Under the pieces are notes generated by a model. The model was not told the origin of the DNA and searched no databases. It saw only the letters and a program-made list of their open reading frames with translations. This document shows positions 1 to 12,024 of a stretch of DNA of 64,000 nucleotides, piece after piece. Both the position numbers and the translations under genes were made by a program. How positions within the stretch are numbered: position 1 is the stretch's first letter; each line of letters opens with the position of its first letter. The stretch spans positions 496,001 through 560,000 of the forward strand of contig NC_092812.1 of assembly GCF_040954645.1 (NCBI RefSeq). The letters are read 5' to 3'. This stretch comes from Diabrotica undecimpunctata. Lineage: Eukaryota; Arthropoda; Insecta; Coleoptera; Chrysomelidae.

Positions 1-720
1 CTTAGTTGGTATTGGCTCATATTACCGGATGAGGGTACGAGCTAATTTAGTTATTAGCATTAGTGAGAATTGGTCCTTTCCTGATCGTTCTTCTTTGGAT
101 ATGCTCTATTTATAAATCTGGTGTCCATCGATAGTCCGATTTTGGATTCAGTGTCCGATTCCTCACTTATTTGGTTTATTTGGTTATGTAGGTTCGTATC
201 ACCAGATGTGGGTGTACGTAGACCTCATTTAGTTTTGAGATTTAGTATTGGTGTGAATGGGTTCATAAATCTTCCTGGTCGTTCTTCTTTGGATATGCTT
301 TTATGAATCTGGTGTCCATTGATAGTCTGACTTTGGATTAAGCGTCCTATTTCACATTTATTTTGGTTATTACGTCTTTGATATACTTTGGTATGTTTAC
401 GATTTAGATTACTATTTGTGTTATTTGGTTTGGTGAGAATTGCTCCATAAATTTTCCTGATTGTTCTTCTCTGGATATATTACTATGAATCTGGTGTCCA
501 TTGTTAGTTCAATTTTGGATTAAGTGTTCAATTCTTAACCTATTTAGTTTATGATTTCTTTGATCTTAGTTTAGTATATCTCCGGGTGAGATATTGGTTG
601 AATTGGCTCATAATTTGCCTGGTTGTTCGTCCTTGGATATACTTAGTCTTATAGATCTGATGTCCATGGATAGTTCAATTTTGGATTTAGTGCCCAATTC
701 GACATTTATTTGTCAGCAAG
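1..720. repeat. Degenerate tandem repeat, about four copies of 160-195 bp
   Basis: A shared block recurs four times: a GTTCTTC-like word, then TTGGATAT, then an ATCTG(G/A)TGTCCAT word, then a GATTTTGGATT-like word. The TTGGATAT core sits near 95, 289, 471 and 633, so the spacing shrinks from 194 to 182 to 162 bp. Copies differ by many substitutions and small indels. No convincing coding sequence was seen; the short open frame at 121-306 lies across repeat units. The family is not recognised. Confidence 0.6.
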
Positions 721-2005
721 AATTTAGTTGGTATATTTAGTTAATATTTGGCTTTTAAGCATATTGTCGATTGAGATTTTGATTCGACTTTCGAGTCATC
801 TGAGTTTGTGGTGTCTGGCGCCATGACCATTCTTTTTTTTCCGTGATCTTTAGTTCGTGGTTATTTTTTTTGTGTAAACTTGCAGATCAACGTGGAATGT
901 TAGGCCAGTACACTTAGTTATTGATACTTTTAATTTTAGGAACAAAAAAAAAAATTTTGATTAAATTTTTTTCCCGACTAGTAGGGGAATGTAACAGTCG
1001 TTACTTATATTACAATTTAAATTAAAATAATAAACAATTTATATTAAAATAATTTCAGAGATGTAGTATGGGTTGCCTAACTTTAAGTGTTCATTTGCCC
1101 ATTAAGTGTGTATTTTTAATAATTTAAGTTGTCACTCTGATCTAATTTGGTACCATTGCGAACCAAAGAGAGGACAGGAGATTAGGAGAAGTGGAAATTG
1201 GCTCTTCTTGGTTAATTAACTGTGAATTAAAATTCACTTTTGATCTAGAGTTTGAAGTGGTACAAGGTGGCAGTTAGCGAAAGAAAATCCAATTAATGCA
1301 TAGAATTTCCTTCACTTCAAGAAGTTAAATATTCTAAGTATAACTATAACAATTTAATTGACGGTGTTTTCGCAAACTCGGGAAGTTGAAGTGAGATTTC
1401 TAGCACGGAATTAAGTAGCTATCTGGTAAATAATAATTTTTTATATTATAAACATTAGAGTATTTTATCTATATCCTATTATTCAGATTCATTATTTCAT
1501 ATTTTAATATAGTATTTTGTCCAAGGCCATTATATTTTTACTCTATGTGAAGCAAGGTCACGCTACATCCGATTGGATGGGTTTTTTATCTACCATAATT
1601 ATCTTTTTGCTCCGGTTTCTTATGCTGAAAGAAACTTTCCTCACTTCTTCTTTGATTTCTTTTTATCAATGTTGAGATTAGAAGTAACGGGGAATTGTTT
1701 TCAGCCACCTACCATGGAATTATAAATTTCCCTCAGAACATCCTAGGGAGAGTACCACTTCAACTCTATTAGAATCAGGGTCATTGGGACAAGCCAGGGA
1801 GTATTGTCTACTCCACCCTCATTTTTTTTCTCCAGCCTGCACCTAGAGGTAGGGCAGGACCGTAATTATCGGAACTGAGCCAGTTAGCACCAGCTCCGTG
1901 CTAATTTCGGACCTCAAGGAGGACGTCGCTGGGACACCGAAGCCATTCGGGAGTATCCTTCCAGACAACTGTTTCACCTAGGAGGACAGTTGGTTTTTAC
2001 TTCAG

Positions 2006-2100
<95 letters not shown>

Positions 2101-3130
2101 GTTTCACCAGTTATAGGTTTTTTTTATAACATATATTATATATATATTAATTAATATAACTCCCCTTGGTGCAAGGTATCGGTAAGTTTGAGCTCAAATT
2201 CTACCCAGAGATTATCTTCCATTGTTTTTTTGTATTAACCATTTATTTCATTATTAACTTTAATTATTTCATTATGTGTTTACTTAACTAATTTTTTTAT
2301 ATTTCATCTTGCGTTATTAACTCTGGCTATTATCCCTTCAGGATAATAGACCGTTTCAATTGTTTAACTTGGCTTGTTCCCATTTATATATATTACTTTG
2401 TTTATATTTAAATTTAGAGGTGTTTAATAATATTGTTGGTCATATTGTAGGTTAGTATGATATAGTTACTTGGCTATACGTTCTTCCAACGTTAGCATTA
2501 TTTTGTTTAAGGTTGTTTTTTAACCTAGATGTAGGTTGTACACTCTATATCAGAGTTATTCTGTCTAGTTTTCAACTTTTTATTATAGTTGTTTTCAACA
2601 TTTCTTTTTTTTAAATATTATATTGTGAAATTTTCATATACTTTTTGGGTAACTTAGAGATTGTCAAAATCCAAGAAGTTATATTTAATAAACTTGAATT
2701 TGTTTTGCATATAATTTTTTATTAATATTTCCTTACCTTTTTACATTTACAGCATTTTTGTTTATTAAATCAACTTTAATTAATATTAGCAGTATACGAT
2801 ACCTGGAAGAGTGACCGTTACTCTTTTTTAGAGTAGTATCCCCCTTCTGGCGCCCTCAATTTGTTTTCTTTGTTAATTTTCATTATATCTATTCATTTTT
2901 CTTATCTTCTTTTCTATCCATCATACATATTTTCCTGATTTACTGTCTTTAAAAGGCATGCAAATTGGCCGTATCCATCCTTGAGTTTCTAGTGGTCATT
3001 ATCTTGCCTACATTGCTAGCCTAGCCACATTCCGTTCAATATTCTTTTTTATACTTCTTTACTTAATTGTTATCTATTTGACTTCTATCAATTTTATCCC
3101 ATATATATAGACCACTCTTCTTATACATCT
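721..3130. other. Noncoding AT-rich stretch, possible old LTR remnant
   Basis: No reading frame of interest is seen on either strand. A purine-rich AGTAGGGGAA at about 980-989 is followed at 990 by TGTAACAGTCGTTAC, which resembles a polypurine tract followed by an LTR start. TGGCGCC, a word found at some LTR-element primer-binding sites, occurs at about 817 and 2848. The sequences upstream of the two TGGCGCC words do not match each other, so no LTR pair can be claimed. A long TA microsatellite interrupts the stretch at 2009-2097. Confidence 0.3.
2009..2097. repeat. (TA)n microsatellite
   Basis: Uninterrupted alternating TA for about 89 bases. It is one of at least ten long TA arrays in the window. 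The assembled length may be unreliable. Confidence 0.95.
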
Positions 3131-3153
3131 CTCCTCCTACACACCCCAGTATT

Positions 3154-5190
3154 TTGCTACAGAATGGCAGACGGCTCTGTGCCTATCTCGAGACGAAAAA
3201 CAATACCTATGCAGTTGGCCCAACAGACCCAACATGCTACAACGGTGTAGCAGAACCAACTCATCTCGATATTGCAATCCTACACAACGTGGGTCAACAA
3301 TATGAAATACACTCATTGAATGAAGGCGATTCCACTCATAATCTAATCGTCCTGACGTCAAGACGAACTCGAAAAGGCTTGTCAAAACAACGAACACCCT
3401 TACGAAGACGTTGACTTTACCATCAAGTCGAGAACTTCGCAAGCAGACTAAAAAAGAGAAAGGGAAGAATAGGACTAGACCACACGTCCCCCGAAGAAAT
3501 CAAAAATTTGATAAAATGACAAATGCGAAAAAAGCACCACGACCGGATAACATTACCAACAAGGCCCTCAAGAATCTACCGACGAAAGCAGTAGTATACA
3601 TCACCAACATCGTGAATGGCATACTAAAACTGCGATACTTCCCGGACAGATGGAAGGAAGTCCACGTAATGATGATAGCAAAACCGGGAAAAGACGGCAC
3701 TTTTCCACAAAACTACAGACCGATAAGCTTACTCTCATCAGTAAGCAAAATTGCATAGAGATTCATTCTAAAAAGACACAATGATGAATCTCTAGCTTTG
3801 GGATCTATACCAGAATCTCAGTTCGGATTCAGATCTGAACATTCATGTGAACTTCAAGTACTGAGACTTACAGAACACATCACCAAAGGTTTTAATGAAA
3901 AGTTGTACACAGCAACTGCGTTCCTCGACGTGAGTAAAGCGTTCGATAGGGTATGGCATCTGGGTCTGCTCTACAAAATGAGTAACCTAGGTTATAGTAA
4001 GGCGATGACATGTCTCCTTGCGTCATACCTGGCCAACAGAAGGTTCAGAGTTAAGATAGGACCAACACTATCTGAGCTCGGGACTCTGGAGGCGGGTGTG
4101 CCTCAGGGGGCGGTGCTGTCGCCTTAGCTGTACACTATCTACACTGCTGATACTCCGACAGAAATCCGGAACACTGGTTAGTCTGCACGCGGACGATACA
4201 GCCATAGCAGCCAGTAGTAGAGATCCAAATCTGGCTGCAAATCATCTGCAAAGTGCTCTGAATAGATTCCAAAGATGGTGTATAAAGTGGAAAATTGCAC
4301 TAAATCCCGACAAGACGCAAGCCGTTATGTACAAACACAGGAAAAAGAGACCAGACAGGGAGATCACGGTAGGAAACACCCCTGTAGAATGGACGAACGG
4401 GGCTAAATACCTCGGAGTCATACTAAACAGTAAACTTAACTTTACGAATCATATCAAATAAACTGTCTATAAGGCAAAAGCATTAAGAAGTCAACTCTCA
4501 CCGCTGATAGGCAGAAAGAGCAAACTTCGCTTTAAAACAAAAATGAGGGTAGCTAACAGCATAATACTACCCTCCCTAACTTATGCATCTGCCGCCTGGG
4601 GACATACATGCAAAACGAACAGGAAGAAAATCCAAACAACGCAAAATTGGATAATAAGGGAAGCTCTGAACCTACCTAACTATGTACCGCTAAGGTACCT
4701 CTACAGGGACTCAGGAGAGAAAAGAATACTAAGAATCATGGACGAAAGAGCCCATAAGATCTTCGATGAAGTCAGAAACCATCCTAATATAAAATTAAGA
4801 GAGTTGACAAACTACGACATAAACCACAGATTGGTACATAAACGGCCAATTGCAGCAGCTTATAGGATATAGGAATTAAGAAACATGAAGAAATGAGATA
4901 GCCACAGAGTGAACTAAAAGAATCAGGTAAATAGTGAGCAACAAAAATAACTTGTATTAAGTACAATATACACCGAGGTGTGTGCAGGCACTATACACCC
5001 GGGAATGCACACCTCAACACACCCACACGTAGCAGATAGATTAGAATTAGATTAGCTATAGGCATATACACGGAGTGTGTGAGAGCGTTATACACTTGGG
5101 AATGCACACTCCATAGTTAGGTTAGCATAAGTAGATAGGTAAAAAAATAACAAAAATGCTCACTGACTAATAAAACCACGCTACTAAAAA
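3154..5190 (+). pseudogene. Jockey-type LINE, 5'-truncated (endonuclease end, reverse transcriptase, 3' UTR)
   Basis: The copy starts inside the AP-type endonuclease (THLDIAIL near 3277; the terminal SDH-type motif reads STHNLIV). Reverse transcriptase then follows in broken frames: PDNITNKALKNLP and NYRPISLLSSVSKIA (3540-3757), SQFGFR and FLDVSKAFDRVWH (3810-3960), GVPQGAVLSP (to 4124), then a shift into ADDTAIAAS and KYLGVILN (4190-4460). The catalytic Y/FADD box reads HADD. In-frame stops lie near 3756, 4125 and 4459, with frameshifts near 3400 and 4170. The C-terminal domain ends at 4872. The order endonuclease, RT, C-terminal domain and the motif wording fit the Jockey clade. Dead copy; 5' half of ORF2 and ORF1 are absent. 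The 3' UTR carries the paired hairpins at 4975-5112. Confidence 0.85.
4975..5112 (+). other. Two covarying hairpins in the LINE 3' UTR
   Basis: Hairpin 1 (4975-5015) has arms GAGGTGTG and CACACCTC; hairpin 2 (5072-5112) has arms GGAGTGTG and CACACTCC. Both are 41 nt and share a loop word TATACAC followed by GGGAATG. Two stem positions differ between the copies, and both changes are matched on the opposite arm, so pairing is kept. The position just after the ORF2 stop suggests a 3' UTR element recognised by the LINE reverse transcriptase, but that role is inference. Confidence 0.75.
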
Positions 5191-5830
5191 AAGTTAAAAA
5201 AACGCATCTTTCTAATTAACATTATCGTTAATAATAGGAATAAATTTTACGAACTAACAGCGACGGAAATTAGCATAACCCGCAAAACCGGGAATTATAT
5301 CATCTGATTCTGTGGCTAATCGCCATATAGAACAGAGATAATTAATATACCGAGGAAAAAATGTTCCATCTCGACTAGCGAGGTGAGACCGGTTTGATCT
5401 TCGAGCATGTGGATCCCTCTCTTACATTGGTATACACATGCTCCTAGGGGTAGGGTTGATCGCCTCGTGTGTTAATGTGTGTGTGCCTTTATAATACCTG
5501 TTTTACAGGTGCTATTATATTCACCAGCAATTTTTTTTCTATGTTGAATGCTTCTGTTTGGACCAACCACTGCCAATTTTAGTGTTTTCAATGTTTTTAA
5601 ACCTTTTAATTATTGAAATTAGATTGTTTTTCCTCCTAAATAATTTTTGATTATTTCACGTTTTCTGTCCATTTTCAGTAATCAAACAAAGATTTTTTTT
5701 ATGTATTGTGACAGAGAGCAACCAAACATTATAGGGATATATATTTGATTACAGTGCTAAATAAATGTAATGCGCTTGCGCGAATTTTGTTTTCATTTGC
5801 AATCCCTTATATAAAAGATTTAACTGCAAT
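5191..5830. other. Intergenic, no gene seen
   Basis: No coding potential was recognised. A G/C-richer patch at 5360-5510 contains a short inverted repeat (ACCTG/CAGGT around 5500). From about 5830 the sequence becomes the presumed 5' leader of the next Jockey element. Confidence 0.5.
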
Positions 5831-8065
5831 CCCTTTATAATAAGTTTGGTTCGAGTAGCCGAGCAGTGCAGAGGCGTTTTTGGAGAGTCGCAACCGACCT
5901 AAGTCAAGGGAGCTTGTCAGCTCCTAGCGGCGAGTAAGACACCGCAAGTGACTTGGGCGCTTGAGATAATTCAAAGCGAAGAGTGAATGCGATTGTATTA
6001 TTAGCTTGAACCGCAGAGAGGTTGTATTTATAGGCCTCTCTCAGAGGGCTATAATAAATAGCATTTACGAAGAATAGGGATCTCTGTATGGTGTCGACAG
6101 GACTGACACTGTAAGGCCTAGTTTTGAATCTAGGTCGGACAGCAACGGCCCCTGCGCTTACAGAGCGAGAAACGTCAAGAGGCACCCTCCTGGAGACAAG
6201 AGTGAACGGCCCCGCTAGGGCCTGGGAAGATACCCAGAATCCACTCGACATGTGTCGGGTGGACAAACAAAAAACTACAGTCTTCGAAGTAGACAGATCT
6301 CAAATGTCGTCGGTTTCTTATGAGACCACCGAGCTTTCCGCTCAAGTTGTGAATTCCCCACAACCTAACCCAAACCCTGAATCGGAGTATGTATCTCATG
6401 ATACAGCACCGTATTCTATCCCAGCATCCCCAACCATCTCAGAGATGGACACCCTTGTCGATGGCTCCTTGTTGTCTGACAATGAATATAGTAATGATAT
6501 CTCTGACCGTCAGTCAGTAGTATCAAACTTTGATGACAGAACGACCTCGGACTTACAGTCAAAACGACAAATTTACGACACGAACAATGTCTACACTTCT
6601 CGTCGCAGCGAGGACATGAGAAAAAGGCCATGCTCCAGTCCAGGGAAAAATCCTGAGACTGATAAGAAAAAGCAAAGAGAAGAGGAAGAATCAACAATAC
6701 AAATTCTCATCCAGAAAATGGATGAGATGCAAAAAAGTCATAACAGACAAATCGAGGCTCTACTTGATCAACTTAATGAGTTGAGACAAGAAAATAAAAA
6801 GTTAATTGCACAAATAGTGCAGTTAACTGAGAAGAAGGAGGAGACTACAGTCCACACTAAACGCATGCGCGAGGCAAGCACTGACAAAAGGGTAGAACAA
6901 CCCGAAAAAATATCCAACAAACAGCTCGATAAGGTTGAAAAACCGATTACTGTTGTAAAAAACAACGAGGCATGCGATGAGTCCTGGCAAAAAATAGCCA
7001 AGAAACAGAGAAAGAGGGAAACCACTGCTAAAACCATCGACGAAGCCACGCCCGCAGAAACTGTGAGTGTAGCGCAAAAACAACGCTAGACTAAAGACAA
7101 GAAAAAATAATGGATGACGTGATTGGATCACGCCAATTCGAAAAAAGCCCTAAAAAATGAGATAGAAACAAAACCAAGCACAAGCAAAGAACCAGTGGTA
7201 CCCGCTGAAAAAGCAACAAAAATGCCGAAACCTCCGGCAATAATTCTAAAGTCGGTGAATGAAAGCCAGAATATCCTGCGGAAAGCCGCAGAGAAATTCA
7301 TTTAATCGGACAAGTTCGCAAAATCAGGGTGGTCTGTTATAATACAGACAAAAGCAGAGAGGGATATTTAGGGATGGTAAAAATCCTAGAGGAACATCGA
7401 CCGGCTATAAACTTTGTAGATTATCCTATCGACGTACCAAAGAACAAAAGATTTGTAATCAGAGGATTGCAAACCAATGTCGAGTTGCGAACAATCGCAA
7501 TCGAATTAGAAAACAAAGGCATCGACGTTATCAAAGTTGAAACTGTCTCAGGAATAAGAGATGGGAGAAAAGTACAACTCCCACCATTTAAAATCACGGT
7601 TCCTGAAGAGGAAGCCGAAAACACCAGAAAAATAAACAACCTCTGCTATCTTCGAGTAAGAATCGAAGATGAATATAAACAACAACGTGACGTGGTTCAG
7701 TCTTATAATTGCCAGGACTTCTATCATGGTTCCAGTGTCTGCCATTGCGCCTCGCGATGCGTAAAATGTGGAGACTACCACAGGTCTTCAGACTGTCCAA
7801 AAGACAGGGAAACACCGGCCAAGTGTGCGAACTGCGACGGAGCTCATACAGCCAGCTAGAGGGGGTGCACAAAAGCACCCAAAAAGAAAACAAATACGAC
7901 GGTACAACCAAAGTACAAGGATGCACCAAGTGCACCAACCACACGGCCTAACATTAGTTATGCCGCAGCGACAAAGGCAGCAGAACAACCAAAAACTGCC
8001 CCTGTAGCAAGCACAAACATAACAAGTGACGAACTTATGGAAATTATGAACAGCAAACTGAAGGC
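5831..8065 (+). pseudogene. Jockey-type LINE ORF1 (Gag-like, zinc knuckles), first copy
   Basis: A leader (5831-6249) precedes an ORF1 whose likely start is ATG at 6250 or 6304. The N-terminal part is acidic/Ser-rich. A coiled-coil-like stretch rich in K/E/Q follows (about 6680-6850), then a Lys-rich linker with stops at about 7087 and 7303. A KPPAIILK motif near 7232 leads into an RRM-like region (EGYLGMVKILEEH, KNKRFVIRGL). Cysteine knuckles follow near 7705-7850 (YNCQDFYHGSSVCHC, CVKCGDYHRSSDC, CANCDGAHTA), with a stop at 7857. A trailing frame still reads NISYAAATKAA (7955-7985), a usual ORF1 tail. ORF1 proteins bind the element RNA. The copy is cut off at about 8060, where an inverted relative begins; ORF2 is absent. 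Confidence 0.85.
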
Positions 8066-9960
8066 TCTGCTTTTAGGTCTGCTTTTCTGTTGTGTTCTGG
8101 TTGGAGGTCTTCTTTTCGGCGCTTTGGTGCATCCACGGTAGTTTGCCGTGTGTTCTCCATTGCAGTTTGCGCATTTTGGGATGAATTCTCCTTCCATATC
8201 GCATTCGCTACTGATGTGGCTTTTGCCGCATTTAACACACTTTGCTCCACAATGACACGCTTTGGAGCTGTGGTAATATCCCTGGCAGTTGTTGCACTGC
8301 ATGGTTTCTCTGTTATTTTTTGGTCGTCTTCCTCACGGATTGTGACCAAAAACATAGGAAGAGGCTTTTTATCTTCCTTTTTTGATATGATATTTATCAC
8401 TCGAGTTGCTTCATCACGCTGTCTTTGAAGTTCCTCTTGTATTACTTTTGGGTCGGTAGTGGCGGCTAGCCCTCTGACTATTACTCTCTTCTTTCTGTCG
8501 CCATCTATTGGATATGCGACAAACTCTACTCTTGGTTCGTGGTTTTCCAATACTTTGACCATTCCTAGATAGTCCTCTCTTGATTTGGTTTGAATAACAA
8601 TTGTTCTTCCTGATCGGGCGAACTTGTTTACGGATATTATTTTCCTTTCAGCGACTTTTTGGAAGATACGCTGATGTTCATTTACTGTCTTTAAGATGAT
8701 GGCCGGTGGTTTAGGCGCTAGTTTTATTGTCTTCTCTGTTGTTTCATTTTCGGGGTTGTTCGCTTTGCTGGTGCCGGGCTGCATCCTTTTTTCTTTTTCC
8801 TGTCTCTTCTCCTGAATTTGTTTTATGTTCAAGTCCATTTCTTTTTCTTTCCTTCTTTTAATTATTTCCGTTTGCTGCTCAGCTGCGCTGGCAGTTGTCC
8901 TGGGTTTTTTGCACTTGGGCGATTGCCAGTCGTTTTCTTGGACTTTTGTTTTTTCCTTGTTCTTTTCAGATTCGTAGTTACTTACATTTTTTGTTGCAGT
9001 TTTCTGCTTTTCTTCCTGTTTTTTCTTTTCTTGTTCCTTTGTAGGTTGCTTAGTTTCTTTATTCGGTTTGGATTCCGTTTTTTTCACCGGAATCTCCGTC
9101 TTTTTTGGTTTTTCTGTTTTCTGCGTGGATTTGTCCTTTTAGTTTTCTTCTTTTTTGTCAAGAAGGGCCAGTATTTTGTCCGTGAGACGTCTGTTGTCGG
9201 CGTCCTTTTCTTTGATTATTTTCTGTAAGTCCTTGATTTGGGCTTGCAAGTCTTCTTGCGTTTTTCTGTAGCATTTATGCTGTACCTCTATTATTCTATG
9301 AAGCTTCTCTATGGCTTGGAGCATTTCTGTCTTCTCCATGAGTTCAATGTCTTCTTTTTTGGTTTTCTTCATTTCTTCGTCCGAGTCGTCAGGGAGGGCT
9401 TTCTTTTTTTGGGTGTCATCGTCCATGATGTCCTCTTGTAATTGCTTTTGTTGCTCGCGCGTTTCTTTAATTTCAGTGATTATTTCCGTTAGTTCATTAT
9501 CAAGTATGTTATAATAGTTATAAGTGTCAACCTGAGGGGTTGGCGACAAGGGATTGTCGCTAACTTCATCTTCAAGTTCCGACACCTGCGTGTCGGGACT
9601 TCCTGGGGGGGAGTCACTAGCCTTACGGCAGTCAACAAATTGTTCGAACGAAAATTATAGTGTCTTACTGAAGAGACTGTTTTTTTCGTCCGTGCTGGCC
9701 GCTGCCAGTCCGTATTCTGGGTGCCGTCCCAAAAGCCTACTCGGTAGTTCACTCCCTGTGTTGACAGGGGGGTTCCACTTGCTGTTCTCTATACCACAGG
9801 GGTAGTGTCATCCCTTGCGGACCCACTGTGGTTAACCCGAACGTGTTCTGAATTTACCGCTATTACCGGTATCCGTGAAGGCGCCAATGAATTCAACGGT
9901 CTTCAACGGTTTTACAGATAACAACGGTTCATTCGTTATTTTCTTTGTTTGAGAACAAAG
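8050..9960 (-). pseudogene. Jockey-type LINE ORF1 (Gag-like, zinc knuckles), second copy, inverted
   Basis: ORF1 starts at 9585 (MSELEDEV) after a leader reaching about 9960. It has a Glu/Lys-rich coiled-coil region (9500-9150), one in-frame stop at 9139-9141, then the same frame resumes. The KPPAIILKTVNEHQ motif lies near 8700 and the RRM-like region (EDYLGMVKVLENH, KKRVIVRGL) near 8580-8470. A frameshift near 8303 moves the zinc knuckles into another frame: CNNCQGYYHSSKACHC, CVKCGKSHISSEC, CANCNGEHTAN (8300-8120). The architecture matches the first copy but the protein is clearly divergent, so it is a different subfamily. It ends at the junction with the opposite-strand copy near 8055. Confidence 0.85.
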
Positions 9961-10221
9961 GACAATTTACTTTCATTGCTTACATTCACTGGGTGCTGAT
10001 AAACACCATGAAGTACCCATTTTTTAAATTTTTCCTAATGGGAGTGGAGATGCATGGTATGTCCTTTCCTTTTGATGTGCTTGCCCCTTCATTAACATAC
10101 TAAAATAATAATATGTGTTACACAAACAAAACTTAATTATAATTAAATGAAAATTTGTAAACTATTCTGCAAAGATGGTCATTAACTCATTATTTAGCTC
10201 TGGCACATCAAATCAACTAAC
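9961..10221. other. Short intergenic stretch
   Basis: AT-rich sequence between the LINE leader and the last recognised exon of the Myb/SANT gene. No independent feature is seen; the 3' end of the Myb/SANT gene may lie here. Confidence 0.4.
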
Positions 10222-11080
10222 CTGTTTCATTTCTTCAATCTCCACCTCTGTAAATTCTTCACTCTCCATTGGTAACAATATATCATTCTCAAATATCTAA
10301 TAAAAGATGTTTTCATTAATCATATACCATAATTAAAAAATTTAAATCTTTGATAAATCTACTGACCTTTAATTGGGTGTCCACTTCTTCACTAGTACTT
10401 GGTTCCATTTCATAGTTTGATAATTGTATTATCTGTGAAAAACAAAATTTAATGTAATGTATATAATAATACCTATTATATGAAAACTCACAGGGCCATC
10501 AGAATCATATACATTATGATCTCTCAACAATTCTGCAGGATTCATGATGTCCTTAATCTCCATCACTGTCTCATCTGGAATTGTGAGTGCCTGTCTTTTT
10601 CTGTTCTCGAGTATAGTCGCTGTACACCTTGCGGGTATTCATTTTCATATGTTTCCATTGGGTCTGCAATTGTCTTAAATCCCTAAGTCTGCTATTTACT
10701 TCATTGAACCTAAACAAAAAAAAATCAAAGTTGGGGAATTGTTAATTAAACAAATTGAATAAATAAATATGAAATGTCTGTGTACTTTTTACAAAAATGT
10801 TTATATAGGTATTAATAATTAATAAAATTTTATTCTCACTTTTGATGAACTGCTTCCCATGCTTTTGTTTTTGATGTATTTTAGTTTGCATTTAAAGATT
10901 TCTCCTCTGTGATGTGGGAATAGTCTCAAAATACTGTGAAACAATTGCTGGAATATTACAAAAAAAAAAACAATCAGAAATAGCAAAATTTCTAATATAA
11001 ACTTTTAAGCAAATTACTTACCCTTTCTTCTTCATGCCAATTCATTGAACGAACACGTTTTGCTTTTTATTCGGACATTG
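10222..11080 (-). pseudogene. Myb/SANT-like DNA-binding accessory protein of a Harbinger-type transposon, five exons
   Basis: Five exons can be read on the minus strand. Exon 1 (11080-11032) reads KAKRVRSMNWHEEER with one stop. Exon 2 (10947-10840) covers the middle of a Myb/SANT-like domain and contains a frameshift. Exon 3 (10709-10492) reads FNEVNSRLRDLRQLQTQWKH. Exon 4 is 10432-10367 (IIQLSNYEMEPSTSEEVDTQ) and exon 5 is 10296-10222 (acidic). Splice sites are visible; the exon 2/3 junction (AAAA/GTGAGA to TTTAG/GTTCAAT) restores the reading AVHQKFNEVN. The helix pattern resembles the Myb_DNA-bind_5 family found in PIF/Harbinger second genes, and the acidic tail resembles the accessory gene at 41672. 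No transposase lies beside it, so this is an orphaned half of an element. Confidence 0.6.
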
Positions 11081-11203
11081 TAAGTTAAAAAGTTTAAAAT
11101 TTTTCAGGTAAAAAGAACTAATATAAAATATAAATAACCTTTCTCAGAACACAGACCAACTAAAATTAACTCCACGTGCTCCAACTTATGCTAACTGTCA
11201 AAT

Positions 11204-11272
11204 CACAGAATACTAATCACAACATGTTGTGATTAGTATTCATCACAATCATGTTGTGATTAGTATTCTGTG
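11204..11272. repeat. Perfect palindromes with alternative pairing
   Basis: 11209-11240 is a perfect 32-bp palindrome (arm AATACTAATCACAACA). The first arm, extended to 23 bp (11204-11226, starting CACAGAATACTAATC), is also perfectly complementary to a second copy at 11250-11272. The sequence can therefore form either a compact hairpin or a larger one. It may be a transposon terminus; no owner was identified. Confidence 0.85.
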
Positions 11273-11576
11273 GTCAAATTCACAAATATTTTTCTTCTTT
11301 TTCACAAAATACTCTCCATTTTTCTTCTTTTTCGCAATGGTTGCCAACATGAACTTGTTGTAACTATGAGGAGTAAACTAAAAAGACAGATTCACACTCA
11401 AGAAAGTTACTAGAAAAGTCACCAAATACATCTTCTCTTTTGGTTGCTTATCTCGGCCTTGCGGTAATCCAGTAATCAGTATTGGACTACCTCACATCGA
11501 TTCTAACCTAATTTTGTTTGTTTATGTTTAAATAATAATGTTTTCCAATACACTTCATCTAGTTTATATAACGATT

Positions 11577-12024
11577 TACGTCATCGGCGTCATAGCCTGT
11601 GACGTCACATGATACCAACACGAAATATTTAGGGTATAGGTGTGTTCTTTGTTAGAATCACTTTAACGAGTAAACTGGCATTACAGCCACTAGACATATT
11701 TTATTATATACACGTAGAAATAATATTTAAAAATTTCTATTGATGTTAACTTAAAGAAATACACAATAATATGTTTCATTTAATTTGTATAAATGCATTA
11801 GAAAGCGTTTTTATCAAGAACATTTGTTCGGAACACACTGTAACTGTAATCGAACGAAGGTAAAATTTTGGCATAAATTGGTAACACTTATTTGACAGTT
11901 GCGGTGTTGACACTTTTTGTACTTTATTATTTGAAATTTTAAAGTGAATATCTCTTGTTTTATATTTTTAACTATTTAATAAAATCTGTTCTTTTTAGAA
12001 CAAAATTAGTGTTTTATTTCAAAA
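11577..12024 (+). repeat. 5' noncoding region of Tc1/mariner-related transposon A, shared with 23265-23660
   Basis: From about 11577 to 11912 the sequence is roughly 90% identical to 23265-23660 in the same orientation; shared words include ACCAACACGAAATATTTA and TTGACAGTTGCGGTGTTGAC. It lies directly upstream of the transposase start at 12025, so it is read as the element's 5' end. No terminal inverted repeat could be assigned. Confidence 0.6.

Noticed and set aside
990..2850. A solo LTR starting TGTAACA after a purine tract and ending before TGGCGCC
   Set aside because: Suggestive start, but no terminal ACA at the right edge, no partner LTR and no target duplication; kept only as a remark.
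3730..3745. CTGATGA word on the minus strand in the Jockey RT
   Set aside because: No GAAA and no pairing arms; chance match in coding sequence.
5904..6266. Minus-strand 120-residue frame in the LINE leader
   Set aside because: Overlaps the plus-strand ORF1 leader and has no recognisable motif.
8818..9228. Plus-strand Phe-rich 136-residue frame
   Set aside because: Antisense shadow of the Lys/Glu-rich minus-strand ORF1.
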